Shown: piece after piece, positions 42,437 through 52,568 of the stretch
How the letters are laid out: each line of letters starts with the position of its first letter
Numbering within the stretch: the first letter of the stretch is position 1
Source of the DNA: Aquisalibacillus elongatus
GTDB lineage: Bacteria; Bacillota; Bacilli; Bacillales; Alkalibacillaceae
Assembly: GCF_003843875.1 (NCBI RefSeq)
Contig: NZ_RKRF01000009.1
Span: 186,001-250,000 of the forward strand
Direction of reading: 5' to 3'
DNA: 64,000 bases
The notes under the pieces: model-generated
What the model was told of the DNA's origin: nothing
What the model saw: only the letters and a program-made list of their open reading frames with translations
Database searches by the model: none
Made by a program: the position numbers and the translations under genes

Positions 42437-43411
42437 TTAAGCACCTTGAGTTTGTGCTTCGTATTCTTCAATTTTACGCAAACGCTCTTGGATTTCTTCT
42501 TCAGAAAGTTCGTATTCTTCGATATATAGGTTGCGATCGGTCGTACGACATTCATGCGTGCACCCGCGCATATAGAAATGTTCGTTCTCTTCTGAGCAAA
42601 GGATTTGCTTATTACAATCAGGGTTAGCACAGTTTACATAACGCTCACAAGGTTCGCCAGTGAAGTAATCACGGCCAACGACTACGTGTTCTTTTTGGTT
42701 AACAGGTACGCTGATGCGCTCATCAAACACGTACATTTGACCGTCCCAAAGCTCACCTTGAACTTCTGGATCTTTACCGTAAGTCGCAATACCGCCGTGA
42801 AGTTGGTTTACATCTTCAAATCCTTGCTTTTTCAACCAACCTGAAAACTTCTCACAACGAATACCGCCTGTGCAATAAGTTAAAATGCGTTTACCTTCAA
42901 GCATGTCTTTATTTTCTTCAACCCAATCCGGTAGTTCACGGAATGTCTTAATATCCGGGCGAATCGCACCACGGAAATGACCAAGATCATACTCATAATC
43001 ATTACGAGCATCTAACACGATCGTGTTTTCATCTTGTAATAATTTTTTGAATTCCTTAGGCTCTAAATAGTTTCCCGTCAATTCATTCGGATCAATGTCA
43101 TCTTCTAAACTAAGGCTTACAATCTCCGGACGATGGCGCACGTGCATTTTCTTAAACGCATGCCCACCTGCTTCATCAATTTTGAACTCCATATCCGCAA
43201 AACGAGGATCATGACGAAGCTCTTCCATATATTTGTCTGTTTGCTCGATTGTACCAGACACCGTACCATTAATACCTTCTTCCGCGATTAAAATACGTCC
43301 TTTAAGACCTAAATCCTTACAGAATTTCAGATGATCTTTCGTCAATTCTTCCGGATTGTCGATATGAACGTACTTATAATACAGCAATACGCGATAAGTT
43401 TTATCTCCCAT
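42437..43411 (-). CDS. trhO: tRNA U34 hydroxylase TrhO (rhodanese-like)
   Basis: A 324-residue enzyme that makes 5-hydroxyuridine at the tRNA wobble position. N-terminal UPF0176 acylphosphatase-like domain ([32 protein letters not shown]), central rhodanese domain with catalytic Cys in [15 protein letters not shown], and a Cys-rich C-terminal region ([27 protein letters not shown]). GAGGTGG fixes the ATG at 43411; the open frame extends 22 codons further. Confidence 0.92.
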   Translation of the reverse strand: MGDKTYRVLLYYKYVHIDNPEELTKDHLKFCKDLGLKGRILIAEEGINGTVSGTIEQTDKYMEELRHDPRFADMEFKIDEAGGHAFKKMHVRHRPEIVSLSLEDDIDPNELTGNYLEPKEFKKLLQDENTIVLDARNDYEYDLGHFRGAIRPDIKTFRELPDWVEENKDMLEGKRILTYCTGGIRCEKFSGWLKKQGFEDVNQLHGGIATYGKDPEVQGELWDGQMYVFDERISVPVNQKEHVVVGRDYFTGEPCERYVNCANPDCNKQILCSEENEHFYMRGCTHECRTTDRNLYIEEYELSEEEIQERLRKIEEYEAQTQGA

Positions 43412-43515
43412 AAATAAAACCACCTCATAATTGAATTTTCTTACGTATAAGTACGTAGAATGATTTTTTCCAAGCATTAATTTTACAATATTATGAGGCG
43501 GTTTTCAATAAAAGT

Positions 43516-44163
43516 TTAACGTAGATTGAGGGTATGCTCGCCTGTATCCATTAAATCTCGATCATGCGTGACTAAAATGACACTAGTCCCGTCGGCCTTA
43601 AGCTCTTTTAGAATATCCATAATTTGGTCCCGATTGGACTGATCTAAGTTCCCGGTCGGCTCATCACAAATCAACAAACTTGGTTCGTTGATTAACGCTC
43701 TTGCAATAGCCAATCGTTGCTTCTCACCACCCGAGAGTTGAGCTGGATAGTGGTGACGCCGATCTCCTAAATGAACTTTTTCCAATAATTCTTGTGCTCT
43801 TGACTTCAAGGCGTCTTGATTTTGATATGGGACTAACGGAAGCATAACATTCAGTTCCGCATGAAATTGGTCAAACAGTTTGTAGTCCTGATATATAAAC
43901 CCTAATTGATGACGTCTAAACGCCTGCAATTCTTGGTCTTTGGCATCACTGATCTGAAACTCGTCATACTGAATGACACTGCCTTCATCCGCTGGCAGCA
44001 ACCCAGCGATACATTGAAGCAACGTCGTTTTCCCAGAACCAGAAGGACCCAGAATCGTTAACCATTCGCCCTCGTTTAACGTAAAATTGATGTTCTTTAA
44101 AATTTGTAAATCGTCGGTAGCCGTTTGATACGTTTTATTTAAGTTCGATACGTTTAACTTCAT
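43516..44163 (-). CDS. ABC transporter ATPase (MacB/LolD type)
   Basis: A 215-residue ATPase: Walker A GPSGSGKTTLLQ, signature LSGGEKQRLAIARAL and Walker B LLICDEPTGNLDQSN. It is the partner of the large FtsX-like permease; its start overlaps the permease stop by one base (TAATG). Such pairs export peptides or remodel the envelope rather than importing solutes. Confidence 0.88.
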   Translation of the reverse strand: MKLNVSNLNKTYQTATDDLQILKNINFTLNEGEWLTILGPSGSGKTTLLQCIAGLLPADEGSVIQYDEFQISDAKDQELQAFRRHQLGFIYQDYKLFDQFHAELNVMLPLVPYQNQDALKSRAQELLEKVHLGDRRHHYPAQLSGGEKQRLAIARALINEPSLLICDEPTGNLDQSNRDQIMDILKELKADGTSVILVTHDRDLMDTGEHTLNLR

Positions 44164-46703
44164 TATGCCACCTTCTTCTTATACCAATATTTTGTAAACC
44201 GTCGTAGAATAGACGTTAAGACTACGGAAGACACGACCATAATGCCTAAGAATAGGAACAAGCTTATAAGCACCACCGGCCATAGTTGGTCACCTACTTG
44301 ACCAATCAATTGCTGATAAGCAATGACACTAATCATAACGCCGATCAAAATGGAAAACCCATTCCAAAGCGCCACTTCTCGTAAATAGAACGTATATAAC
44401 TGTTTTTGATTCCAGCCTATGTGGTGAAATAACGTCATCTCATGTGAGCGCTGTCGCCACAATGTGACTAAGGTTTCAACTAACGTAAACACCGTTAAGG
44501 TATAGAGAATCACCAACAGAACGACATAAAACCATTCCATTTCGCCATGGACATAAACGCCTAAAGTGGTTTCCGTTGTACGACTGTGCTCTTGTTCAAG
44601 CATCAACGTGAGGAACAGTGAGACGACCGTCATAATCCACACCTGCAGCATTGAAAAGATAACCATTCGGCGGTAATACCAGGCATTTTGCCACGTGATG
44701 CCACCTTTTCTGACCCCTTGGCGTTGTGGCTTGTCTTGACTCTTGGTTACGAAAACGGTCACAATGGCCATTAAGACTATGATTGTAAGGCATAGGATAC
44801 CTAAACTGATCACGAGACTTGGCACCTCTAAAACGATACTCATCGTAACAAGTACAAGGAACGCTACGACGAACGGAAGGCCAACCATCTCTGACCATTC
44901 TTTTAGGCGAAGTTTGCGAATATCTTGTTTTAACCATCCGAAGCTTTGAAGTAGCGCTTCTTCTGATTGTCTCGATTTAATCAAATGTGCAAAGCTAAAA
45001 ATTAGGTAAATCATACTGACAAGCGTAAACAGCAACGTCAGGGTAAGACTGACGACATCCCAGCTTTGTAAAATCGTATCAGCGGCCCCTAATGTGGTCC
45101 AAGGTTGTACCACGTCTCCTATGCCTTCTACATCGATCGTTAGCCATTGGTGGGAAGCCCCTGCAACGATATCAACCGTAAAGCCTTGTTCCTCAAATTC
45201 TTGTGCCATATCTTTAATTTTGTCAGCAGCCGCTTGATCATAACCATCAATCCCCGCCACACGAACTCGAATAGCATCAATTGGCTCTTCACCTTTTAGT
45301 TGTTCGACCCATTCCATTGACACTAACCCTCTTGCGGGTGTTGTAATAAAACTCCCTGGCACCGCTGTGGGTTGAATTTGTGTGTCTCGCTCGTCAGCTA
45401 AATACGTTTCGTGAATACCATAAATACCTAATGGTGACGCAGCCAGGGCTTCATTATTGGTGTCTACATCAAAGTTACCAGCATGATAAAACTGAATGCC
45501 TTCTCCTTCGACTATTTCCCAATCTTCCCTAACATAATTTGATTTTTCTTCAATATTTCTATAGATAGGAATTCCAGACGACTCATCGACGCCTTGTTGG
45601 TCGATGGCCAAGCCTTCGTCTGTTATTTGGTAGTCCACAGGGTGAACATCGTAAAAGGTTTCCTGACTATAATGGCTGATTGCCATAAATCTACCATTCC
45701 CACTCCCTATTTCATCTAGCTTAAATTGATAATTTTCATCTGCATACAGTAAATTAGCATAAAATGGCGAAACAATTTCTGAGAAATCTAACTCGTATTC
45801 ATTAGACGTTAGGGATTCTTTGTCACGCATGTCTTGCATCAATTGCTGGTATAGCTGTTCATCATTATACATGACCGAAATAAAATTCCCGCCATATTCT
45901 TCTTTCATCGCCTGTAGTTCAGATTGGGTAATCTCAAGGGTGTCTAGTTGAATATGCGCTTTAAGAGGAAGTTTGGCATCTTCCAGGCTTAATATTGACA
46001 CCTCTTGAAACCCTTCTGCCGTAATCCCTGATCCCCCAGAATTTAACAGGGCAAAATCTTCTCCGGTTAGTTTCTCTTCCTCATCAACGTCAATTGCAAC
46101 CACTTGATGATAGGTCGGAGGGAAGTCAAACGATGGGTAACTGCCATTAAAAAAACCTGCAAGCGACCGTTCCACGATTTCGGTGTAGCCATGCGACTCT
46201 TCCTCATCTGGTATTGTGTAAGCTGTTAGAGTGTCGCCGATCTCATAAGTATGTAAGCCATCCGTGGTCGTGTACTCAACTTGGTATCGAATAGTGGCGT
46301 CTTCTCTTTCGGGTAGAGAGTAAGTAATACCATTGGCTGTATACAACCCTAAGGCCGCCACAGGCGCAGCGACTTCAACGTCGTCACGCTCAAGGACGTT
46401 TTGCCACTCTTCAACTGTAATACCACCGTCTCCAATCCCTAAGTAATTCTCCTCAACCAGGCCTAAGTCTTCTTCAACATCTGTTCGACTATCAGGAGGT
46501 CGCAGTAATAGATCATAACTCCCCCGAGCGAAATCATAAATCTCCTGTTCAACCGTTTTGGATGCATCACTTAATGAATGAATGGAAAAAGGAATAAGTA
46601 AAAAAATGATCAATAAAACGAGCATCATCTGAATCCTTTTTCCTTTTTGAGTTAAACGAATTCTCACCAGATCACCCGCCAGTAAAATAGATAAATTTTC
46701 CAA
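44163..46703 (-). CDS. Large FtsX-like ABC permease
   Basis: An 846-residue membrane protein. One helix near residues 26-46 is followed by an extracytoplasmic domain of about 490 residues (acidic, with repeated Asp/Glu), then three helices around 550-670 of the FtsX type, a short loop, and four more to the C-terminus, suggesting two FtsX units in one chain. The extracellular domain is not recognised and is larger than the MacB periplasmic domain. The start at 46703 follows a GGCGGGTGAT site. No regulator or substrate gene is adjacent; the upstream gene is a pseudogene with family-1 repeats at its end. Confidence 0.8.
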   Translation of the reverse strand: MENLSILLAGDLVRIRLTQKGKRIQMMLVLLIIFLLIPFSIHSLSDASKTVEQEIYDFARGSYDLLLRPPDSRTDVEEDLGLVEENYLGIGDGGITVEEWQNVLERDDVEVAAPVAALGLYTANGITYSLPEREDATIRYQVEYTTTDGLHTYEIGDTLTAYTIPDEEESHGYTEIVERSLAGFFNGSYPSFDFPPTYHQVVAIDVDEEEKLTGEDFALLNSGGSGITAEGFQEVSILSLEDAKLPLKAHIQLDTLEITQSELQAMKEEYGGNFISVMYNDEQLYQQLMQDMRDKESLTSNEYELDFSEIVSPFYANLLYADENYQFKLDEIGSGNGRFMAISHYSQETFYDVHPVDYQITDEGLAIDQQGVDESSGIPIYRNIEEKSNYVREDWEIVEGEGIQFYHAGNFDVDTNNEALAASPLGIYGIHETYLADERDTQIQPTAVPGSFITTPARGLVSMEWVEQLKGEEPIDAIRVRVAGIDGYDQAAADKIKDMAQEFEEQGFTVDIVAGASHQWLTIDVEGIGDVVQPWTTLGAADTILQSWDVVSLTLTLLFTLVSMIYLIFSFAHLIKSRQSEEALLQSFGWLKQDIRKLRLKEWSEMVGLPFVVAFLVLVTMSIVLEVPSLVISLGILCLTIIVLMAIVTVFVTKSQDKPQRQGVRKGGITWQNAWYYRRMVIFSMLQVWIMTVVSLFLTLMLEQEHSRTTETTLGVYVHGEMEWFYVVLLVILYTLTVFTLVETLVTLWRQRSHEMTLFHHIGWNQKQLYTFYLREVALWNGFSILIGVMISVIAYQQLIGQVGDQLWPVVLISLFLFLGIMVVSSVVLTSILRRFTKYWYKKKVA

Positions 46704-46765
46704 CCATTCTTAGGTAAATGATACATTTTTTTAAAAATTTTGTCAATTCAAAAAATAACTTGCTA

Positions 46766-46886
46766 ATTTATCGGCAGGTTTTTGTGATTTACCTGCAGGT
46801 CTATGAACTTTACCCGCAAGTTTTTTCGATTTACTCGCATGTTTTCAAAAAATATCCGCATGTTTTATAAATTTACGCGCAGGTTG
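46766..46886 (+). repeat. Degenerate 21-base tandem repeats, family 1, array A
   Basis: Six units with GCA cores at 46774, 46795, 46816, 46837, 46858 and 46879, an exact 21-base period. Unit: RATTTAYCCGCAGGTTTTT. The array overlaps the 3' end of the NERD pseudogene, encoding its last codons on the minus strand. Confidence 0.88.
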
Positions 46887-47876
46887 AACAATTAAATCAT
46901 GATAGTCATCTTCGAAATTGAACTCTAGCTTATATGAGGTTTTTTTGTAATTGCCTATTTTCGGTAAGTTAGCTCTTTTCAACATTTCATACGCAGTTCT
47001 TTCTGAGCTTACCCTGGTAAACCACCTAAACTGCCTGTTCGTAATATGATCTTCATAAAGTAAATAGAATTCTTTGAGCGCACCCATAAATGCATCGGAG
47101 GAACGTAATCCGCAATAAGGGCACTCGAAACGGAGACGCTTCCAAACCATTGGTAGTCTTCTACATGATGGGCAACGAACTCCGCGCTTAATCTCGTTCG
47201 GATTTAGACCTAGTCTCTTAAAAACATCTGGCTTCCAGGGTGTGTGCCTACTAGCAACAAATTTCGCTAGATTACGAGTTTGGCTTAATGAAAGGTACTC
47301 TTTTTTGTAATGCTGATCGATTTCTCTAAGTTTAGATGAGAGTTTACTGAGCGGGATGACTTTTTGTTGGTAAATGGAGTTTTCCGGAGCTTCTTAGTAG
47401 GCTCGGGGATTGGTCATCACAACGAGGGTCTCAATCGGGGGAAAGAATTGTCCCTCGGCTTCTAACCATAATTCTAGTTGTAATTTTTGTTCCTCGACTT
47501 GCAAGACGGGGTCGTCATACACATTGATCTCTTCCTTACCAGCGACGAGTTTTCGTTGGATAATTTGATTGAATCCTTCATTGAAAGTTAAGTGGCCGGT
47601 ATAGTCTTTGGCTTCGATGATGAGGTCGTACCTTGGCGTCCACAAGACTGAATCCATTTGAAAACCTATTTGATCGTTTTCAAGCCTGACATGGTGGGTC
47701 GTGAAATGAGGGAATTGTACTTTCTTTAGAGGATAATCGAGGGCGCGTTCCCCAAAGTAGCCGGACCTTTCTTGATAGAGAGGTTTCTCAATTTTCTGTT
47801 GCGAGGCTCTCCCTACAAGAGATTCGAGCTGTAAGTGATATGGAGAATGTGAATGATTTTTTATAATCAAAAGCAT
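46845..47876 (-). pseudogene. NERD-domain protein gene with internal stop codon
   Basis: One minus-strand frame of 344 codons broken by TAA at 47394-47396. Before the stop is a NERD domain (RSGYFGERALDYPLKK, DLIIEAKDYTGHLTF with Glu-x-Lys, residues about 35-160); after it the frame continues without shift through QQKVIPLSKLSSKLREID to a Zn-ribbon (RCPSCRR...FECPYCG) and ends PARKFIKHADIF inside repeat array A. The NERD fold is nuclease-related (PD-(D/E)xK). The intact parts on both sides indicate a recent nonsense change; a sequencing error or two separate products cannot be excluded. Confidence 0.75.
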
Positions 47877-47930
47877 CAGTCCTTTCTAATCTTATATTTT
47901 ATGAATTTTTTCAAAAAAATCAAGTTGAAA

Positions 47931-47955
47931 AAAAGGCGTCCGCGGACGCCTTTTC
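47931..47955 (-). terminator. Terminator of the metX-metY-hom operon
   Basis: A perfect 24-bp palindrome (AAAAGGCGTCCG and its complement) followed by Ts on the minus strand. It lies about 95 bases after the hom stop, with array B in between. Confidence 0.88.
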
Positions 47956-48070
47956 TGCAGTTTTTTGTAATTTATAAGCAGGTTTTTGAATTTTATCTGC
48001 ATGTTTTTTAAATTTATCCGCAGGTTTTTCCGAAATACACGCAGGTTTTTAAAAAATATCAACAGGTTTT
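47949..48070 (+). repeat. Degenerate 21-base tandem repeats, family 1, array B
   Basis: Six units with GCA (last ACA) cores at 47957, 47978, 47999, 48020, 48041 and 48062, an exact 21-base period and the same unit as array A. It runs from the end of the hom coding sequence to the terminator. Confidence 0.88.
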
Positions 48071-49023
48071 CGAGCTGATTTAAATAAATCCACAAAATCC
48101 TCAACCATAACACTCGCTGTTGGAAGCTTACCTGCACCGGGACCTTGAAAGACGAGCTCACCGACTAAGTCGCCAGTCACGACAATGGCATTATCGACGC
48201 CCTCGATTGGATAAAGCTTATGGCTTTCAGTTAACGATATCGGACGGACGTCGGCGTGAATACCGTCGCCGTCAATAACTAACCTTCCGATATGCTTGAT
48301 ACGTCCATTTGCCTGGGCCAAATCGTAAGCCGTAATATGGCTTATGCCTTTTCGGTACACTTCATCCCAATCAACTTTTTGCCCAGACAATAGTTCAGCT
48401 AAAATAACCACTTTAAAAAGGGCATCGAAGCCTTCGATGTCATTCGTGGGATCTGCTTCAGCGTATCCGAGTCGCTGAGCTTCAGACAGAGCCTGGTCAA
48501 ACGAAACTTGTTCCTCTCTCATTTTCGTCAAAATATAATTCGACGTTCCGTTCAAAATGGCCTCGATTTTCACAATTTGATTCATTCGAAGCAAGTTGCA
48601 GAGAGCACCGATAATCGGGACACCTCCTGCGACGGTTGCTTCAAAACGTACATTAACACCGCGTTCTTCGGCTCGCTGTTTAAGCTCCAAGCCTCTGTAT
48701 GCGAACAATTCTTTATTAGCCGTCACTACATGTAAACCAGCATCAATAGCTTTCGATAAATAAGTATAACCTGGCTCCACACCAACAATGGCCTCAAACA
48801 CCGCATCTAAATCTGACAGCCTTAAAATATCATCAAAGTCATCTGTCACCAGTACGTCGCTCGGAATGGTGCGCTCCTTGCTGCAGTCTTTCACTAAAAC
48901 AGCTGCAACTTCAACAGGGCGACCCAGTACCTTTTCTAACCGTTCCTGTTGCTCGGAAATGATCTCATATATGCCACTTCCGACGGTTCCAAAACCTAAG
49001 ATAGCGACCTTAACAGAATCCAT
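48049..49023 (-). CDS. hom: Homoserine dehydrogenase
   Basis: A 324-residue NAD(P)H-dependent enzyme that reduces aspartate semialdehyde to homoserine. Nucleotide motif GFGTVGSGIYEII at residues 9-21; catalytic-domain stretches VTANKELFA, FEATVAGGVPI, ILNGTSNYILTKM and GYAEADPTNDIEG (with a catalytic Lys/Asp region). It lacks the C-terminal ACT domain of longer homologues, so threonine feedback is unlikely. Its ATG overlaps the metY stop (TAATG). The last residues ARKPVDIF and the stop lie in repeat array B. Confidence 0.93.
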   Translation of the reverse strand: MDSVKVAILGFGTVGSGIYEIISEQQERLEKVLGRPVEVAAVLVKDCSKERTIPSDVLVTDDFDDILRLSDLDAVFEAIVGVEPGYTYLSKAIDAGLHVVTANKELFAYRGLELKQRAEERGVNVRFEATVAGGVPIIGALCNLLRMNQIVKIEAILNGTSNYILTKMREEQVSFDQALSEAQRLGYAEADPTNDIEGFDALFKVVILAELLSGQKVDWDEVYRKGISHITAYDLAQANGRIKHIGRLVIDGDGIHADVRPISLTESHKLYPIEGVDNAIVVTGDLVGELVFQGPGAGKLPTASVMVEDFVDLFKSARKPVDIF

Positions 49024-50339
49024 TAGGCCTTCACGTATTCCTGCTTCGAAGTTTCGCCTGTTGCGGTCTCGATAGCTTGCTCTAAGTCTTCTAGTAAATC
49101 GTCAATATGCTCAATTCCAACCGATAAGCGGATTAAGTCTTCGGTTACGCCTGTCGTTTTAATTTCCTCTTCACTCAACTGCTGATGCGTCGTGCTTGCC
49201 GGGTGAATAATTAAGCTTTTCGCATCGCCGACGTTGGCTAGGTGTGACCATAATTCAACGTTGTTTATGACATCAGAACCTGCTTCTCGCCCGCCTTTGA
49301 TTCCAAAAACGACGACGGACCCTGCTCCTTTTGGTAAATATTTTCCAATTAAACCCTTCGATTCGTGCTCTTCTTGCTCGGGATAAAGCACCCATTCTAC
49401 GCCCGGATGTGACTCTAAATACTCTACGACTTGCCTGGCGTTTGCCACATGTTCTTTCATTCGAACGTGCAATGTTTCGATTCCTAAGGCAATTTGGAAG
49501 GCATTGTAAGGACTTAGTGCCGCGCCAGTATCACGCAACAGCTGTACACGAGCTTTCGTAATAAAAGCCGCTTCTGGTAAAGCTTCCGCATACACGATGC
49601 CATGGTAGCTTGGGTCAGGTTGTGTGAATCCAGGGAATTTTTCAGAGTTCCAGTCAAAATGGCCACCGTCTACAATGATGCCGCCGAGCGTCGTTCCATT
49701 ACCGCCTAGCCATTTCGTTGCGGAATGTACAACGATATCTGCGCCAAAGTCGATAGGTCTGCATAAGTAAGGAGTCGCAAAAGTATTATCGACAATTAGC
49801 GGTACCCCTGCATCATGCGCAATGTCCGCGACTTTTTCAATATCTAACACCGTTAACCCGGGGTTACCAATCGTTTCAGCAAAAATGGCCTTCGTCTTCG
49901 ATGTGATCGCCTTGCGGAAATTTTCAGGGTCCTTAGGGTCAACAAAATGTGTTTGGATTCCATGCTTCGGAAGGGTTGTTGAAAATAAGTTGTAAGTGCC
50001 GCCGTAAAGAGATGAAGCTGACACAATCTCATCTCCAGCTTCAGCTACATTAAAGATCGCTGTCGAAATGGCCGCCATTCCACTTGCCAGTGCTAACGCT
50101 CCTACTCCACCTTCAAGCTGAGCTACGCGCTCTTCTAACGCACCTACTGTCGGATTTCCGATTCGAGTATAGATAAATCCTTGCTCTTTTAGCGCGAACA
50201 AATCAGCCGCATGATCAGTATTGTTGAACTTATAGGAGTTTGTTTGATAAATCGGCAATGCACGCGCGCCCGTTGCCGGATCTGCCTCCAAACCACCATG
50301 AATGCCTACTGTCTCTAATCGATAATTTTTCTCTGTCAT
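49023..50339 (-). CDS. metY: O-acetylhomoserine aminocarboxypropyltransferase (sulfhydrylase)
   Basis: A 438-residue PLP enzyme turning O-acetylhomoserine and sulfide into homocysteine. The PLP lysine is in [15 protein letters not shown]; other family stretches are [38 protein letters not shown] and [19 protein letters not shown]. It is the second gene of the operon, 25 bases after metX, and overlaps hom by one base. Confidence 0.94.
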   Translation of the reverse strand: MTEKNYRLETVGIHGGLEADPATGARALPIYQTNSYKFNNTDHAADLFALKEQGFIYTRIGNPTVGALEERVAQLEGGVGALALASGMAAISTAIFNVAEAGDEIVSASSLYGGTYNLFSTTLPKHGIQTHFVDPKDPENFRKAITSKTKAIFAETIGNPGLTVLDIEKVADIAHDAGVPLIVDNTFATPYLCRPIDFGADIVVHSATKWLGGNGTTLGGIIVDGGHFDWNSEKFPGFTQPDPSYHGIVYAEALPEAAFITKARVQLLRDTGAALSPYNAFQIALGIETLHVRMKEHVANARQVVEYLESHPGVEWVLYPEQEEHESKGLIGKYLPKGAGSVVVFGIKGGREAGSDVINNVELWSHLANVGDAKSLIIHPASTTHQQLSEEEIKTTGVTEDLIRLSVGIEHIDDLLEDLEQAIETATGETSKQEYVKA

Positions 50340-50364
50340 TAAAAATCGCTCCCTTTTTGTTTAT

Positions 50365-51384
50365 TTAAACGGCTTTTGCCGTCAATGATGATAATTTGTC
50401 TTGAATAAACGGCCCCCATTTTTCGAATTCAACTAAAAACCCGTCGTGGCCAAAAATGGTCTCAACCTCTAAAAACTCGGCGTAACCACCCGTTTCCTGA
50501 ACGTCAATCACAAATCGTTTCATTTCACTAGACGGATAAAGCAAATCTTTTTTAAATCCTAAAGCAAAAATCGGCACCTTATATTGTTGAATCGCTTGTT
50601 GATAGCCGCCTCTGCCTCTACCGATGTCGTGACCATTCATCACATCTAACAACGTGGTATAACTATATGGATTAAAGCGTTTGGCGAGTTTTTCCCCTTG
50701 GTGATCCAAGTAGGACGCCACATCATACTCACCATCCACTTCACCGCGCGCAAATCGTTTACTAAATAAATCATCTGACCGATACGTAATCATGCCGATC
50801 ATCCTTGCGAGACTAAGACCTTGTGTTGCTTCACCACTTTGCTTTAAATCCTGCTCTATTGCCTGTTTGGCGATATGGTTAAACGCAATTGCGTAATCGC
50901 TAAACTGAGGCGTTACCGCTATTGGAAAAATGGCGTCCATAAAGTCGGGATAGATCAAGCCCCACTCTAGAACTTGCATGCCTCCAAGCGATCCACCGAT
51001 TACTGCTTTCACATGATGGATTCCTAAAATGTTTAAAGCGACAAATTGAACTTCGACCAAATCACGGACGGTTAACTTCTCAAAATTTAATGATTCAGGC
51101 TCCGATGATCCATCACAGCCTCCTAACACATTAAACGTCAACACCTGATAATACCGAGTATCAATGTATTTTCCCTCACCGATTAACCCATGCCACCAGC
51201 CAGGCTCATCATCTTGCCCAACCGTATATTGATTACCTGTTAACGCATGGCAAACCAAGATGACAGGTGCCGTTTTCGGGCCAACTCTTTCATATGCTAA
51301 TTGAATTTCATCAACCGATTCACCGGTTTCTAGATTAAAATTGGGAATCGTAACGCTTTTCGTTTCGTACGAGATGGTCCCCAT
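50365..51384 (-). CDS. metX: Homoserine O-acetyltransferase
   Basis: A 339-residue alpha/beta-hydrolase that acetylates homoserine with acetyl-CoA. Nucleophile elbow GGSLGGMQVLEW, with Asp/His near the end (FEWG..GHDGFLVEF), and HALTGNQYTVG with DEPGWWHGLIG near the N-terminus. AAAGGAGGG is seven bases before ATG 51384, better than the ATG two codons earlier. First gene of the methionine operon, behind the SAM-I riboswitch. Confidence 0.93.
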   Translation of the reverse strand: MGTISYETKSVTIPNFNLETGESVDEIQLAYERVGPKTAPVILVCHALTGNQYTVGQDDEPGWWHGLIGEGKYIDTRYYQVLTFNVLGGCDGSSEPESLNFEKLTVRDLVEVQFVALNILGIHHVKAVIGGSLGGMQVLEWGLIYPDFMDAIFPIAVTPQFSDYAIAFNHIAKQAIEQDLKQSGEATQGLSLARMIGMITYRSDDLFSKRFARGEVDGEYDVASYLDHQGEKLAKRFNPYSYTTLLDVMNGHDIGRGRGGYQQAIQQYKVPIFALGFKKDLLYPSSEMKRFVIDVQETGGYAEFLEVETIFGHDGFLVEFEKWGPFIQDKLSSLTAKAV

Positions 51385-51416
51385 AGCCATCCCTCCTTTC
51401 AACCTTTGTTGAACAT

Positions 51417-51452
51417 AAAAAATGCCCCTCTGCTTTGAGCAGAGAGGCATTT
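51417..51452 (-). terminator. Riboswitch-controlled terminator before metX
   Basis: Stem AATGCCTCTCTGCT/AGCAGAGGGGCATT followed by six Ts on the minus strand, placed between the aptamer and the metX ribosome site. Confidence 0.9.
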
Positions 51453-51476
51453 ATACTTATATTATCGTAATATCCT

Positions 51477-51588
51477 CTCTCATCTCTCAAAGCAATCTTT
51501 TGCTTTGCAGGAATTAGCACCTTTCAAACCGATGTTTGAAGGTTGCCGGGCGTCAACGGGCCAGTCCCTCAGCCACTCTAGATAAGAG
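51477..51588 (-). ncRNA. SAM-I (S-box) riboswitch aptamer
   Basis: Minus strand, 5'-CTCTTATC at 51588 to GATGAGAG-3' at 51477 form stem P1. Between them are the conserved elements AGAGTGGCTGAGGGACTGGC, GACGCCCGGCAACC, GGTGCTAATTCC and a P4 hairpin. SAM binding should favour the downstream terminator and turn the metX-metY-hom operon off. Confidence 0.96.
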
Positions 51589-51621
51589 TTTTAAATGCTA
51601 TTAAATTTTAGATTAATTGAT

Positions 51622-51650
51622 ATACTAGCACGGTCTAATGAACGTGTCAA
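51622..51650 (-). promoter_or_regulatory. Promoter of the methionine operon
   Basis: Minus strand: -35 TTGACA (51650-51645), 17-base spacer, -10 TAGTAT (51627-51622), about 35 bases before the aptamer. Confidence 0.75.
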
Positions 51651-51696
51651 CTAAGTATATAATATAAATTTTATGATGAGCGATGGAGAATATGCA

Positions 51697-52539
51697 TTAA
51701 ATATATCTTCCGTAATCCGGTTTGGCTAACTCATCGAAGTTTTGTGCCAGCCTTCTTAAATGGTTGGTCAGCTCATCACCATGCATCGGGAGCCCATGCC
51801 CAGTTATGGCCACGGAAGGCTCTAGTGAAGCCAACTTTTGAACCGACTGTTTTGCCGCTTCCCAATCCGTCGTTAAGTAACGTGGTGGGCCGCTGATCTC
51901 TTGGTTTTGGTTCATCACATCCCACAAATTTTCCTGTTTAACGGTGACAAACGCATCTCCAACAATCAAAGCCCCATCTTCGTCTCTAAAAAATGACACG
52001 TGTCCTGGCGTATGACCTGGGGTGTGAACCCAGTGAAAACCATCCATATAAGGCACTTTTCCGTTAGAAGGTAACGCCTCCACGTGGTCGCCTAAATCAA
52101 CTGGTTCATTGGGGAAAAATGGTGACATTTTGGCCACTAAACCACCCTCAACAGATGCATCAGGCTTGGGGTACTGTGCCTTCCCTGTCAGATAAGGTAA
52201 CTCTAAAGAATGTGCATAAACCGGAATGTTCCAATGTTCAACGAGTTCAATAATCGCTCCAACGTGATCGAAATGCCCATGAGTTAAAACAATCGCTTTC
52301 GGTCTGCTTCCCTCACCGAACCGCTCCTCGATGAGTTTTATAATATCATCTGACGAATTCGGCATCCCCGCATCTACTAACACAAAGTCACCTGTATCCT
52401 GATTTCCGACTAATAGAATATTGACGATTTGAATCGTATGACAATACACATCAGGCAAAACTTCAAACCCTACTCCACTATTGACGGATGTGGCAGGAAT
52501 AAATTTATAATCCTCGCCATAATTCATCTCTTGATCCAT
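51697..52539 (-). CDS. MBL-fold metallohydrolase
   Basis: A 280-residue enzyme with a binuclear metal site: THGHFDHVG (HxHxDH), HTPGHTPGHVSF, DAFVTVK and ITGHGLP supply the usual His and Asp ligands. It resembles the lactonase/glyoxalase II-like group, but the substrate is unknown. AAAGGAGGTG fixes the ATG at 52539, 16 codons inside the longest frame. It lies upstream of, and separate from, the methionine riboswitch. Confidence 0.87.
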   Translation of the reverse strand: MDQEMNYGEDYKFIPATSVNSGVGFEVLPDVYCHTIQIVNILLVGNQDTGDFVLVDAGMPNSSDDIIKLIEERFGEGSRPKAIVLTHGHFDHVGAIIELVEHWNIPVYAHSLELPYLTGKAQYPKPDASVEGGLVAKMSPFFPNEPVDLGDHVEALPSNGKVPYMDGFHWVHTPGHTPGHVSFFRDEDGALIVGDAFVTVKQENLWDVMNQNQEISGPPRYLTTDWEAAKQSVQKLASLEPSVAITGHGLPMHGDELTNHLRRLAQNFDELAKPDYGRYI

Positions 52540-52568
52540 ACGCGCACCTCCTTTTTCCCCTAGTATGA

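Noticed and set aside
42343-42844. Several 60-95 codon frames around the trhO 3' end
   Set aside because: They cross the terminator or lie within trhO on the other strand and have no ribosome sites.
37830-48070. The 21-base arrays as a CRISPR
   Set aside because: There are no unique spacers between identical repeats, no cas genes, and the unit is too short and too variable.
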